A DNA stretch of 64,000 nt from BACL27 sp964203235 (GTDB lineage Bacteria; Actinomycetota; Acidimicrobiia; Acidimicrobiales; Ilumatobacteraceae): NCBI GenBank assembly GCA_964203235.1, contig CAXNLE010000001.1:62001-126000 (forward strand). The letters run 5' to 3'. Positions 22,903-31,964 of the stretch are shown piece by piece (position 1 is the stretch's first letter; each line of letters opens with the position of its first letter). A program made the translations under genes and the position numbers. The notes under the pieces were generated by a model. It was not told where the DNA came from. It saw only the letters and a program-made list of their open reading frames with translations, and ran no database searches.

Positions 22903-23840
22903 CAGTAAATTGGGGTTTCCTGGGCGCAGGGTGGATTGCAAACCGAGCCATGGCGCCGGCTGTTCATGCGGCTAACAATGCGCAACTTTTTGGTGTGGCA
23001 AGTCGTGATCGAACCCGCTCAGCAAAATTCGAACCAAAAAATGTTTACGACTCTTATCAACAGTTGCTGGATGATCCGCAAATTGAAGTGGTGTACATCA
23101 GCCTTGCGAATCATCAGCACCTCGAATGGGTAACGAAATCGCTTGAAGCCGGCAAACATGTGCTGTGTGAGAAACCACTTGGTCTTAACGCAGTTGAAGT
23201 TCAGAAAATGATTGATTGCGCGCAACGTTGTAATCGATTGTTGGTCGAAGCAGTGTGGACTCGTTGGCACCCGCGATTTAAGCGAATCGCAGAGGTAGTT
23301 GCATCTGGTGAAATTGGTGAACTGTCAACTATTGAGTCACAGTTCACTTTCAAATCAGAGATGACAGAAAACTACCGACTTGACCCTGCGTTAGGTGGTG
23401 GAGCGCTGCTAGATATTGGTTGCTATCAAGCAAATATGTGGGTGGCGCTTACGAACGGTGCGAAAGATCTGAAAATCAATACTGTCGAGAGAAAAATTGG
23501 CCCAACTAAAATCGACCTAACGACTGAAGTTAATGCAACAATTAACGGCAGTGTAAAAGCGCATTTAATAAGTTCATTTGATTTTGATGCGCCGCAAAAA
23601 CTAAAAATTGAAGGAAGCTCTGGCAGTATCACTACCGAGAGCGGTGAGTCTTTTTCGACGTGGCGTGAGCCAAGTTCGTTGCGAATTAGCGATCGCATCG
23701 AGCAGTTCTATTCTGTTGATGCATTTGTTGAAATGGCTCAGCAAGTCAGCGAACAAGTTGCGAATAACTCAGGGTGGGTGATGCCACTCACAGATTCGTT
23801 GCGAGTCGCTCAGATTCTCGACCAAATTATTGCCAGTTAA
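22899..23840 (+). CDS. Gfo/Idh/MocA-family oxidoreductase, second paralogue
   Basis: A 313-residue dehydrogenase resembling the trans-dihydrobenzenediol or glucose-fructose type branch: WGFLGAGWIANRAMAPAVH at the N-terminus, VLCEKPLGLNAVEVQ with catalytic Lys near 94, EAVWTRWHPRFKRI, and GGGALLDIGCYQANM with the active-site region. It is the second gene of the pair and ends 11 bp before the metal-transport lipoprotein, so sugar oxidation and metal uptake genes share an apparent operon; no functional link is obvious. Confidence 0.88.
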   Translation: MTVNWGFLGAGWIANRAMAPAVHAANNAQLFGVASRDRTRSAKFEPKNVYDSYQQLLDDPQIEVVYISLANHQHLEWVTKSLEAGKHVLCEKPLGLNAVEVQKMIDCAQRCNRLLVEAVWTRWHPRFKRIAEVVASGEIGELSTIESQFTFKSEMTENYRLDPALGGGALLDIGCYQANMWVALTNGAKDLKINTVERKIGPTKIDLTTEVNATINGSVKAHLISSFDFDAPQKLKIEGSSGSITTESGESFSTWREPSSLRISDRIEQFYSVDAFVEMAQQVSEQVANNSGWVMPLTDSLRVAQILDQIIAS

Positions 23841-23851
23841 GAGATCAATTC

Positions 23852-24877
23852 GTGAAAATTAAATTTCTTTTCGCTCTATTGGTGGTTATAACAGGTTGTG
23901 CAAGCACTGAGAAAACATCAACCAGCCAAAGTGTTGGTTGTGGTTTTGGCGAAACAATTCGTGGCAGACCGTTAAATATTGCGACAACAGTTGCACCGAT
24001 CACGAGCATTGTGGCAAACATTGCGGGTGGCACTGCCTCGGTGGTTACTGGGGTTGTCCCAGAAGGTACGAACTCGCATACTTTCGAACCTAAGCCAAGT
24101 GATGCCGCCACGCTTGAATCTGCTGACATTATTTTTATCAATGGTCTAGTGCTTGAAGAACCAACTAAAGATCTTGCTATGGCAAACATCAAAACTTCGG
24201 GGAATATTTGTGAACTTGGCACCGAAGTTTTGCCCGAGTCTGAATATATTTTTGACTTCTCATTTCCTAAAGAGGGCGGCAAACCGAACCCGCATTTATG
24301 GACAAACCCACCGATGGCAAAACAGTATGCAAAGGTTGTACGAGATGTACTTGTACGGCGAGATCCATCAAATGCGGCAATTTACGAAAGCAACTTTTCT
24401 GCATTCGCTTTGAAGATTGACGCGCTTGATGAAGCAATTGAAATTGCGACCGCGACTATCCCTGAAGATCAACGCAAATTGCTCACCTATCATGACGCGT
24501 ACGCATATTTCGCAAAAAATTACGGCTTCACAGTGATTGGTGCAATTCAGCCATCTTCATTTGATGAACCAACTCCAAAAGAAATCGCTGGACTGATCTC
24601 GCAAGTGAAAAATCAAAAAGTAATGGCAATCTTCGGTAGCGAGGTGTTTCCGTCCACTGTGCTTGAGCAAATCGGTGCCGAAACTGAAGTGCGATATGTT
24701 GATGTTTTACGTGATGATGATTTGCTTGGTGAACCAGGTGACCCAGAACATTCATGGCTTGGTTTGATGCGATTTGATTTTGTAACAATTGTTGATGCAC
24801 TAGGCGGTGATGCCTCGGCGTTGAAATCTCTTGATGTACGAGACGTGGTTAAAGATGAGGCAAAGTATCCACAGTAA
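23852..24877 (+). CDS. znuA: Zn/Mn ABC transporter substrate-binding lipoprotein
   Basis: A 341-residue cluster A-I (TroA/ZnuA) binding protein. The GTG start gives a short lipoprotein signal with lipobox VITGC (C16). Metal ligands expected for the family are present: His in GTNSHTFEP, His in NPHLWTNP, His in TYHDAYAYF, and an acidic ligand in the GEPGDPEHS region. A His-rich loop typical of many ZnuA proteins is missing, so Mn or Fe is also possible. The next two genes encode the ATPase and permease. Confidence 0.88.
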   Translation: MKIKFLFALLVVITGCASTEKTSTSQSVGCGFGETIRGRPLNIATTVAPITSIVANIAGGTASVVTGVVPEGTNSHTFEPKPSDAATLESADIIFINGLVLEEPTKDLAMANIKTSGNICELGTEVLPESEYIFDFSFPKEGGKPNPHLWTNPPMAKQYAKVVRDVLVRRDPSNAAIYESNFSAFALKIDALDEAIEIATATIPEDQRKLLTYHDAYAYFAKNYGFTVIGAIQPSSFDEPTPKEIAGLISQVKNQKVMAIFGSEVFPSTVLEQIGAETEVRYVDVLRDDDLLGEPGDPEHSWLGLMRFDFVTIVDALGGDASALKSLDVRDVVKDEAKYPQ

Positions 24878-25646
24878 AACTGATAGCCCGTTGATAGTTT
24901 GCGAACATGTTTCGTGCACCTATGGCAATGCGCCAGTGCTTAGCGATGTTTATTTCAATATTAATCGTGGAGAATTCGTTGGCATTGTCGGCCCATCCGG
25001 GTCTGGTAAGACAACTTTGCTTAAAGCCATAATCGGCTCACAACCAGTAGCGCACGGTTCAATAACGATTAAGCCTCAACTGACGATTGGCTATGTGCCA
25101 CAAGTTGAAACTGTCGACTGGTACTTTCCGGTGACGGTTGAAGAAGTCATTGTGATGACTCGTGCCAAAACTAAATTGTGGCCCCAAATTACTTCGCAAG
25201 AGCGGACTGAGGTTCGTGAAGTTCTAGAAAAACTTGGCATTGCTGATGTTGCACATCGTCACATTCGCGAACTCTCGGGCGGGCAACAACAGCGAGTTTT
25301 TCTTGCACGAGCAATGTTTTGCCAGCCAGATATTTTGGTTTTAGATGAGCCGACCTCGGGAGTCGATGTTCGTACACGACATGAGATTTTGCATCTACTT
25401 GCAGATTTACATCAAGATGGTTTGACGATTTTGTTAACTACCCACGATCTGAATGGTTTGGCGGCACATTTGCCGCGTCTCGTTTGTTTAAATAAAACCG
25501 TAATCGCTGACGGAAACCCACGCGAGGTCCTTACACCAAAAGTTCTTGAAGCAACTTATGGCGCACCAATGGAAGTTCTTGAGCATGGTGGAATGCCACT
25601 TGTGGTTGATCATGGTCGTGTGGCGATGCGCGGAGAAGGTAAATGA
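24855..25646 (+). CDS. znuC: Zn/Mn ABC transporter ATP-binding protein
   Basis: A nucleotide-binding subunit of about 263 residues. Walker A GPSGSGKTTLL, Q-loop region IGYVPQVETVDWYFPVTVEE, signature LSGGQQQRVFLARAM, Walker B ILVLDEPTSGVD and H-loop LLTTHDLNG are all intact. The ATG at 24855 overlaps the end of the binding-protein gene by 23 bp and is my choice. An upstream in-frame ATG at 24831 is possible but would add residues outside the family fold. It overlaps the permease by ATGA. Confidence 0.93.
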   Translation: MRQSIHSKTDSPLIVCEHVSCTYGNAPVLSDVYFNINRGEFVGIVGPSGSGKTTLLKAIIGSQPVAHGSITIKPQLTIGYVPQVETVDWYFPVTVEEVIVMTRAKTKLWPQITSQERTEVREVLEKLGIADVAHRHIRELSGGQQQRVFLARAMFCQPDILVLDEPTSGVDVRTRHEILHLLADLHQDGLTILLTTHDLNGLAAHLPRLVCLNKTVIADGNPREVLTPKVLEATYGAPMEVLEHGGMPLVVDHGRVAMRGEGK

Positions 25647-26494
25647 TTTTCGCATTAAATATTTTTGAGCCGTATGGCTTTCAATTTTTTCGTAACGGAC
25701 TAATAGTGGCGACAATCGCGGGTGCACTATGCGGTCTTCTCGGTGTTTTCGTAATTCTTCGTGGCATGAGTTATATCGGACACGGTTTGTCGCACGCAGT
25801 GTTTGGCGGTGCAGCAGCCAGCGCAGTTATTAAAGTCAACTATTTTCTTGGCGCAGGCATTTGGGGCGTGGTATCTGGCCTATTAATTGCTCGCGTCGCG
25901 CGTCGACGCGTGATCGGTGCAGATGCTGCAATTGGCGTTGTTACGACGGCTTCGTTCGCGCTTGGTCTTGCACTGATGAACCGCTATGGCCAAGCGTCAA
26001 AGAGCATTGAAGCGGTTCTATTCGGCAGCGTGCTCGGTGTAAAAGTCGTAGACATTTATGCAGTCGCACTTGTTGCGATACTTGGACTCGCAGTCGTCGT
26101 GCTCGGTTATCGCAAATTACTTTTTTCGACATTTGATCGAGATGTTGCTCAAGTTAGCAATGTGCGAGTTTCTCTTGTTGAGGCGATGTTGCTGGCGATG
26201 ATTTCGTTGACGATTTTAGTGACGATGCGTGTGATTGGCACATTGCTGATATCGGCGCTGCTGGTGATCCCTGCTGCATCTGCCCGCATGACGACAAATA
26301 GTTTTTCGCGTCTGTTATGGGTATCGCCAATTATTGGTGCAGTAACTTGTTTTGTCGGTATGAATTTGAGCTATCACTTAGATACTTCGGCAAGTGCGAC
26401 AATAATTTTGCTTGATGCGTTTGTATTTGTAGTTGTTTATGCAATTGCAGGCACACGAAATCGAATGAAAATGGCCTCACTCGGGCATCTTTAA
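25643..26494 (+). CDS. znuB: Zn/Mn ABC transporter permease
   Basis: A 283-residue ABC-3 family permease with about eight or nine membrane helices. GLLGVFVILRGMSYIGHGLSHAV near residues 30-55 is the family signature, and the helix pair with TMRVIGTLLISALLVIPAASAR lies near 195-225. It is the last gene of the five-gene run starting at 21826 and ends 52 bp before a convergent gene. The gap contains short direct repeats (AATCAGACGC twice) but no clear terminator. Confidence 0.92.
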   Translation: MIFALNIFEPYGFQFFRNGLIVATIAGALCGLLGVFVILRGMSYIGHGLSHAVFGGAAASAVIKVNYFLGAGIWGVVSGLLIARVARRRVIGADAAIGVVTTASFALGLALMNRYGQASKSIEAVLFGSVLGVKVVDIYAVALVAILGLAVVVLGYRKLLFSTFDRDVAQVSNVRVSLVEAMLLAMISLTILVTMRVIGTLLISALLVIPAASARMTTNSFSRLLWVSPIIGAVTCFVGMNLSYHLDTSASATIILLDAFVFVVVYAIAGTRNRMKMASLGHL

Positions 26495-26545
26495 TTTGCG
26501 CATAAATTAGGCGCGCTAATCAGACGCTTTAATCAGACGCGTTAA

Positions 26546-27799
26546 TCAACTAGCCCGAAAACCCCACTGCGCGCCATCTGGCGTGTCGCGAACTTCGACA
26601 TTAATTGCAGCCAAGCGGTCGCGAATAATGTCGGATAAATCAAATCGTTTATCGCTTCGCACTTGAGCACGCAGATCAAGTAGCACTTGCACAAACGGCC
26701 CAAGAACGTCGCGTGGGTCGCGTAACCCGCCAGTTGCCGCCGCAGCCAAACGCGTAATCATGCTACGCAATACTGCCCGCGCGTGATCAGTTGCATCGCT
26801 TTGCAGAGTGTCGCCCGACCATCCAGAAATCGCGTCGTCTAATTCAAGTGCTGCGCGGGCTGCTCCATCGGCATCAGAATTAGCAAGAGCATTTAGAAAA
26901 ACTTGATTTAAGCGATCGGTTGCTTCACGTAAGTCATTGTCAAAAACTGCAGGTGCAACTTCAACAACTCTCGTCGCTACTATTTTTGTATCTCGTGCTG
27001 TTATCTTCGCCGGATCACGCAATCGATCCAAAGAAAAAGTTTCGCCTGATGCGATCTGCGTTGATTCGCCGTGAATTCGAATCGTCACGACGCCTTTACC
27101 AACAACATTGACAGTTTGAGTATCAAGATCAATAATCAAACCGGTGTGTTCATCTACTCCAAGTACATAAACATCGTCTGGTAATTCGCGTTCAAGCATT
27201 GCGAGTCGTCGCTCACCCATATAGCAAAACCGCGTGTCATGGTGCCCACCCTCTGCATTGTTGTAATGCGGGATCAGCGCAACATTGATACCGATCTCGC
27301 CGAGGATATTTAGACCATCTAACCAGCGCGGGTCTTCGCCAACTTTGTAAATTTCGTAAACCGGCAGAGTGAATTTACCAAGTGTTAGCGCGGCTGCCGA
27401 CGCGAAAGTAACAATGCCACCGTCATGAAGTTTTTTATTAAGTAAACCTGCAAGTGGCGTGCCCGACCATTGACGCAATGCATATGTTGGAGATCCCGGC
27501 CCTGCAAAAACATAATCTGCATCAGCGACTTTTTGAAGACCGCGTTCAACGGCAAGCGCGTCAGCACCGATTACCTCGGTGAGCCCCGCGACCTCAAGCA
27601 CAAGATTGATGCTTGTTTGAAAATATTCAACCGCTTTTGTCGCAAGTTCGGGAGCATTTTCTTGAAATCCATATGGAGTGTCAAGTAAAACTGCACGCGA
27701 CGTCTTAGTCAATTTTGCAGCAAGCATGCGATGTGTTGAAACCATCGTCGGCGAAGTTTCGCCTGATCCCATTACGGCAAGAATGTGTGGAAGTGTCAT
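26546..27799 (-). CDS. peptidase S51-like protein fused to a CysS-type C-terminal domain
   Basis: A 417-residue two-part protein. Residues 1 to about 250 resemble the class I glutamine-amidotransferase-like peptidase S51/cyanophycinase group: ILAVMGSGETSP, FAGPGSPTYALRQW, and the candidate nucleophile region VTFASAAALTLGK. The last approximately 130 residues are helical and end in SDIIRDRLAAINVEVRDTPD, strongly resembling the C-terminal end of cysteinyl-tRNA synthetase. No synthetase catalytic domain is present. Substrate and purpose are unknown. Its ATG overlaps the stop of the upstream alpha/beta hydrolase by one base, so the two are co-translated. Confidence 0.72.
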   Translation of the reverse strand: MTLPHILAVMGSGETSPTMVSTHRMLAAKLTKTSRAVLLDTPYGFQENAPELATKAVEYFQTSINLVLEVAGLTEVIGADALAVERGLQKVADADYVFAGPGSPTYALRQWSGTPLAGLLNKKLHDGGIVTFASAAALTLGKFTLPVYEIYKVGEDPRWLDGLNILGEIGINVALIPHYNNAEGGHHDTRFCYMGERRLAMLERELPDDVYVLGVDEHTGLIIDLDTQTVNVVGKGVVTIRIHGESTQIASGETFSLDRLRDPAKITARDTKIVATRVVEVAPAVFDNDLREATDRLNQVFLNALANSDADGAARAALELDDAISGWSGDTLQSDATDHARAVLRSMITRLAAAATGGLRDPRDVLGPFVQVLLDLRAQVRSDKRFDLSDIIRDRLAAINVEVRDTPDGAQWGFRAS

Positions 27800-28716
27800 C
27801 AGAAAAATCCGTCGGTTATGGCTGTGTGCACGACCTGCGCAAAACGCGCAGGGTGTTGGGCATGCAAGTCATGATCAGCAGGACTAAACCATTCAACCCT
27901 CACCTTGGGTACTAATTGCGAGGCGTGTTCAATGGCACTGCGTTTAGTTTCGTTAAAAATACCTTGTGGTCCTTCGGCTGGCACAAACATTACCGGCACC
28001 GAAATCTGCCTATATATATGTGTTGGATGATGCTCCCATAATCCGCGCAAGACCATCATGTGTCGCTCAAAATTTAGCCATGGACGCAAAGTACCATCGG
28101 GTAAATGCTCCATGCATGCCAAGGCGCCATTGATGCCGGTTTCTGGCCAGTCAGGGTGCGCGCGTTGCATGTAATTTCTAAAGTCTGCGATCTTCGTTCC
28201 GGCGGTTCTCGGCGGACGCAACGCTTCTGCGCAATCGTCCCATTGTGGATAATGATTTTGTAATTCAAGAAAGCCGCCATCAACACAGACAACACCGCGC
28301 ACTAATTTTGGCTGCGTGTGCGCAAGTTCAAGAACAACGTTGCCGCCCCACGATTGACCGCAGACGACTGGATTGACAAAACCATCTTGTTGAATTTCGC
28401 GCAATAGTCCAGCCAAATCTTGCGTCACCGTTTGCATGTCGTAACCATTTTCAGGTTTTTCACTTAGACCGTGACCGCGAAGATCAACTGCGGTAACGAG
28501 ATGGCCAAGTGCGCACATCGCGAGCGCGGCGCCTTCCCACAGCATTGCGTTTGAGGCAAGTCCGTGTACGAGCACAATCGGTGTCTTGCTGTGTGTTGTC
28601 GCATTGCCCCATGTAATTGTGTGCAATTGAACACCATTTGAAGTATCAGTCGAATTGCTCTTCGGTACAACCGCACTAATTGGTGTTGAAGAATTCACTG
28701 CAGTCAGACTAGGCAT
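27799..28716 (-). CDS. alpha/beta hydrolase
   Basis: A 305-residue alpha/beta-hydrolase-fold protein. The oxyanion region is VLVHGLASNAMLWE, followed by VDLRGHGLSEKP; the nucleophile elbow is GQSWGG (Ser near 121), and the acid and His of the triad lie near the end (PADHDLHAQHP). A cap segment at about 160-215 includes PRTAGTKIADFRNYM. The substrate is unknown; ester, lactone or epoxide hydrolysis all fit. It is first in a two-gene operon with the S51-like fusion. Confidence 0.85.
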   Translation of the reverse strand: MPSLTAVNSSTPISAVVPKSNSTDTSNGVQLHTITWGNATTHSKTPIVLVHGLASNAMLWEGAALAMCALGHLVTAVDLRGHGLSEKPENGYDMQTVTQDLAGLLREIQQDGFVNPVVCGQSWGGNVVLELAHTQPKLVRGVVCVDGGFLELQNHYPQWDDCAEALRPPRTAGTKIADFRNYMQRAHPDWPETGINGALACMEHLPDGTLRPWLNFERHMMVLRGLWEHHPTHIYRQISVPVMFVPAEGPQGIFNETKRSAIEHASQLVPKVRVEWFSPADHDLHAQHPARFAQVVHTAITDGFF

Positions 28717-28769
28717 TCATGCAGCAAAAATCTTCTTACTTTTCGTACATCACCGTATATTTCACCGTT

Positions 28770-28775
28770 TATAGT
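28770..28775 (+). promoter_or_regulatory. -10 box of serC
   Basis: TATAGT, the same hexamer as before the DUF2182 gene. It lies 8 nt before an in-frame TTG (28784) and 14 nt before the ATG (28790). It suggests a leaderless or very short-leader serC message. Confidence 0.45.
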
Positions 28776-28789
28776 GCGAAACTTTGTGC

Positions 28790-29926
28790 ATGGTTGCACG
28801 TGAATTAACAGAAATCAAAATTCCAAGCGAGTTACTTCCAAGCGATGGACGATTCGGTAGTGGACCATCAAAGATTCGAGCATCGCAAATTGACGCCCTG
28901 GTGTCGGCTTCAACTCATTTGCTAGGTACTTCACATCGTCAAGAACCAGTTAAAAAATTAGTTAGGTCGGTGCGTGAGCAGCTTTGTCAACTATTTACAC
29001 TTCCAGAAGGTTGGCAAGTTTTAATTGGCAACGGCGGCGCGAGTTTGTTTTGGGATGCAGCGACATTTGGTTTAATCAACGAGCGCAGTCAGCACTATGT
29101 ATTCGGTGAGTTCTCATCTAAGTTCGCCATAGCCGTTCAAAATGCACCACATCTAAGTGAGCCGCTAATTGTTGAGGCACCAGCCGGAACAGTGCCGGTT
29201 ATCGAGACGGCGCAAGGTTCGCAAGTTGATACATACTGTTTGACGCACAATGAAACTTCAACTGGTGCGATGATGAACTTACTTCGACCAAATCAACCTG
29301 CTGATGCATTGGTTGTAGTTGACGCGACTTCGGCGGCTGGTTCAATCAAATGGTCGACAGATGAAGTTGATGTCTACTATTTCTCTCCCCAAAAAAGTTT
29401 TGCATCAGAAGGTGGCACATGGATCGCTTTGTGTTCGCCAAAGGCAGTTGAGAGAATTGAGTCGATCGCAAAATCAAAACGATGGTGTCCTGCCTCGCTT
29501 GACTTATCAATTGCCCTTGAAAACTCAAAAGCAAATCAGACTTATAACACGCCTTCAATTTCTACTTTTGTTCTGCTGAATAATCAATTGACATGGATGC
29601 TTGAAAATGGCGGTTTGGATTGGTGCGTTAGTCGAACAGCTAGTTCGTCGAAGCATCTTTACGACTGGGCCGAACAACGAAAATTCGCAACGCCGTTTAT
29701 TGTTAATCCTGAGTTTCGTTCACCAGTTGTTGGCACGATCGATTTAATCGGTGTCGACGCTAACGATGTCAATGCGGTGTTGCGCGCCAACAAAATTGTC
29801 GACACAGACTCGTATCGCAAACTTGGCCGTAACCAGTTGAGAGTTTCAATGTTTCCTGCCGTTGAGCCAACTGATGTGCAAAAACTAACTGCCTGTATTG
29901 ATTTCATTGTTGAGGCAATTTCATGA
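28790..29926 (+). CDS. serC: phosphoserine aminotransferase
   Basis: A 378-residue PLP enzyme converting 3-phosphohydroxypyruvate and glutamate to phosphoserine. It is the actinobacterial-type SerC: LLPSDGRFGSGPSKIR at the N-terminus, THLLGTSHRQEPVKK, NGGASLFWDAATFGL, and the PLP-lysine region VYYFSPQKSFASEGG (Lys near residue 200). RVSMFPAVEPTDVQKL is near the end. An in-frame TTG six bases upstream is an alternative start. It overlaps serA by ATGA, so two steps of serine synthesis are coupled. Confidence 0.95.
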   Translation: MVARELTEIKIPSELLPSDGRFGSGPSKIRASQIDALVSASTHLLGTSHRQEPVKKLVRSVREQLCQLFTLPEGWQVLIGNGGASLFWDAATFGLINERSQHYVFGEFSSKFAIAVQNAPHLSEPLIVEAPAGTVPVIETAQGSQVDTYCLTHNETSTGAMMNLLRPNQPADALVVVDATSAAGSIKWSTDEVDVYYFSPQKSFASEGGTWIALCSPKAVERIESIAKSKRWCPASLDLSIALENSKANQTYNTPSISTFVLLNNQLTWMLENGGLDWCVSRTASSSKHLYDWAEQRKFATPFIVNPEFRSPVVGTIDLIGVDANDVNAVLRANKIVDTDSYRKLGRNQLRVSMFPAVEPTDVQKLTACIDFIVEAIS

Positions 29927-31500
29927 CTAGACCTCGCGTAGTTATTGCAGAAGAAATCGCCGAGTCAGGCTTGGAGCGATTAAGAAACGCCGGTTTTGAA
30001 GTTGATATCCAACTCGAGAAAAGCCCTGAAGATCTACGGAATTGTATTGTTGGCGCAAGCGCGTTAATTATTCGTTCAGCGACAAATGTTGATGCACAGT
30101 TGTTGTCGGCTGGCAAAGAACTTGTCGTTGTAGCGCGTGCTGGCGTTGGTCTTGACAATGTTGATATTGCGGCCGCAACAGCCTGTGGCGTAATGGTCGT
30201 CAACGCACCAGAATCAAACATCTTGTCGGCCGCTGAACACACGATGGCTTTAATTTTGGCTATTTCACGTAATGTTCCGCAGGCGCATCGTGCACTAACG
30301 CAAGGGCGTTGGGAGCGAAGCAAGTGGGAGGGGATTGAACTTGCATCAAAGACACTTGGCATATTGGGTCTAGGTCGAATTGGTGCACTCGTTGCGCAAC
30401 GGGCACTCGCTTTTGACATGCGGATTATTGCTTTTGATCCATTTATTTCAGTCGAGCGTGCGCGAGAACTAAATGTTGAGATGATGTCAATCGACGAAGT
30501 AATTGCACAGTCAGATATTTTGACAATACATTTGCCGAAAAATAAACAGACGGTAAATCTAATAGACACCAAGATGCTTGCGTTGGCTAAACCGTCATTG
30601 AGAATTATTAACGTTGCTCGCGGTGGAATCATTAATGAATCTGATTTGGCGCAAGCCTTAGGTAATGGCACGATCGCTGGCGCGGCAATTGACGTTTTCG
30701 AAACTGAGCCAACTAAATCTTCGCCATTGTTCGAACTCGACAATGTTGTTGTTACTCCACATTTGGGTGCGAGCACTCGCGAAGCTCAAGATCGTGCAGG
30801 TGAAGTAGTCGCCGACATGGTTTGCCTAGCGCTAAATAACGAGTTCGTTCCATTTGCGGTCAACCTTGAGGCGAGTGATGCCAATGAGACGCTCAAACCT
30901 TTTGTTCCACTCGCTCAACGACTCGGCCGTGTTTTTGCCTCACTTGTTGACGCGCCACCTGAGATTTTTGAAATTTCTATCACTGGAGAAATTGGCGCGT
31001 ATGACCCGGGCCTAATTTCGATCAGCGCTTTGAAAGGTGCACTTTCTGTATGGACAAACAAAGCAGTAAGTCTTGTTAATGCACCAGTCATCGCTCGACA
31101 ATTAAAGATTCAAGTTAATAAAACTTCTTCAAAAACTACGCAACATCGCGATTACGTCAATCTTGTCACCCTGCGTTCGGGAAACCACAACTTGTCGGCG
31201 ACGCTCACTGGTCGGCGGCGCGAGGCACGGATCGTAATGATTGATGATCATCTGACCGACATTCCACCGTCTGAATACATGTTGATTGTTAAAAATGACG
31301 ATCGACCTGGAGCAATTGGTCGTGTTGCGACGGCGCTCGGCAATGCCAATATCAACATTGCAAACATGGATGTTGGCAATACTGAGACAGTTGGTAGCGC
31401 GTTGATGTGCATCTCGACTACGACAGCAGTCTCAAAAGATGTGATTGAAACTTTACGCACACTCGATGGGGTCACGAGCGTTACCGCAATTGGCTCTTGA
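29923..31500 (+). CDS. serA: D-3-phosphoglycerate dehydrogenase
   Basis: A 525-residue first enzyme of serine synthesis, of the long form found in Mycobacterium. Domains in order are substrate-binding (residues 1 to about 100), NAD-binding with LGILGLGRIGALVAQRA near 145, catalytic Arg/Glu/His (NVARGGIINES; FETEP; TPHLGASTREAQDRAG), the intervening allosteric domain (about 320-450), and a C-terminal ACT domain (MLIVKNDDRPGAIGRVATAL) that probably senses serine. The start overlaps the serC stop, and the stop overlaps the next TTG start. Confidence 0.96.
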   Translation: MTRPRVVIAEEIAESGLERLRNAGFEVDIQLEKSPEDLRNCIVGASALIIRSATNVDAQLLSAGKELVVVARAGVGLDNVDIAAATACGVMVVNAPESNILSAAEHTMALILAISRNVPQAHRALTQGRWERSKWEGIELASKTLGILGLGRIGALVAQRALAFDMRIIAFDPFISVERARELNVEMMSIDEVIAQSDILTIHLPKNKQTVNLIDTKMLALAKPSLRIINVARGGIINESDLAQALGNGTIAGAAIDVFETEPTKSSPLFELDNVVVTPHLGASTREAQDRAGEVVADMVCLALNNEFVPFAVNLEASDANETLKPFVPLAQRLGRVFASLVDAPPEIFEISITGEIGAYDPGLISISALKGALSVWTNKAVSLVNAPVIARQLKIQVNKTSSKTTQHRDYVNLVTLRSGNHNLSATLTGRRREARIVMIDDHLTDIPPSEYMLIVKNDDRPGAIGRVATALGNANINIANMDVGNTETVGSALMCISTTTAVSKDVIETLRTLDGVTSVTAIGS

Positions 31501-31955
31501 GATATCGTGACGATGTGATTGATTTAATTTTGCTCGCGAACTTCGTCGCTACTTGTTTAATGGCGGGTGTTATTTGGTTTGTGCAATGGGTCCACTATCC
31601 GTTGTTGGCTAAGGTGCCAGTTGATCGTGCGGTTGAAACTGCTACCGAACATCAACGACGCACAGGACAAGTGTTGGCGATACCGATGGCTGTTGAAGGT
31701 TTCACAACATTGGGTCTATTAATTATCCGGCCAGAAAGTGTGCAAATATTTTGGCCATGGTTTGGCGCAGTGTTGTTGGCAGTTGCTCTTGGTAGCACTG
31801 TGTTTGTTTCTGTGCCGTTGCATGCAAAAATGGCGACTAACCCGACTGCAGATGTTGGACGACGACTAGTTGTGACCAATTGGCCGCGCACAATTGCGTG
31901 GTCGTTGCGCGCAGTGGTGTGTTTTGTAATGATCTTGCAAGTCCTTCAGGCATAA
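31497..31955 (+). CDS. small integral membrane protein
   Basis: A 152-residue protein with four hydrophobic helices (about 8-28, 58-77, 85-107, 128-150) and connecting loops HYPLLAKVP and VPLHAKMATNPTADVGRRLV. The latter resembles the DUF1772-like group, but I am not certain of the family. The TTG start overlaps the serA stop codon (TTGA), so it is translationally coupled to serine synthesis. Function is unknown. Confidence 0.7.
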   Translation: MRYRDDVIDLILLANFVATCLMAGVIWFVQWVHYPLLAKVPVDRAVETATEHQRRTGQVLAIPMAVEGFTTLGLLIIRPESVQIFWPWFGAVLLAVALGSTVFVSVPLHAKMATNPTADVGRRLVVTNWPRTIAWSLRAVVCFVMILQVLQA

Positions 31956-31964
31956 CGACGAGAG

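Noticed and set aside
26495..26545. Terminator between convergent znuB and the S51-like gene
   Set aside because: Only short direct repeats (AATCAGACGC, twice) were found, with no stable stem followed by T residues.
29904..30776. Long antisense open frame over serA
   Set aside because: It is a shadow of the serA coding sequence, has Ser/Ala/Thr-rich composition and no family signature.
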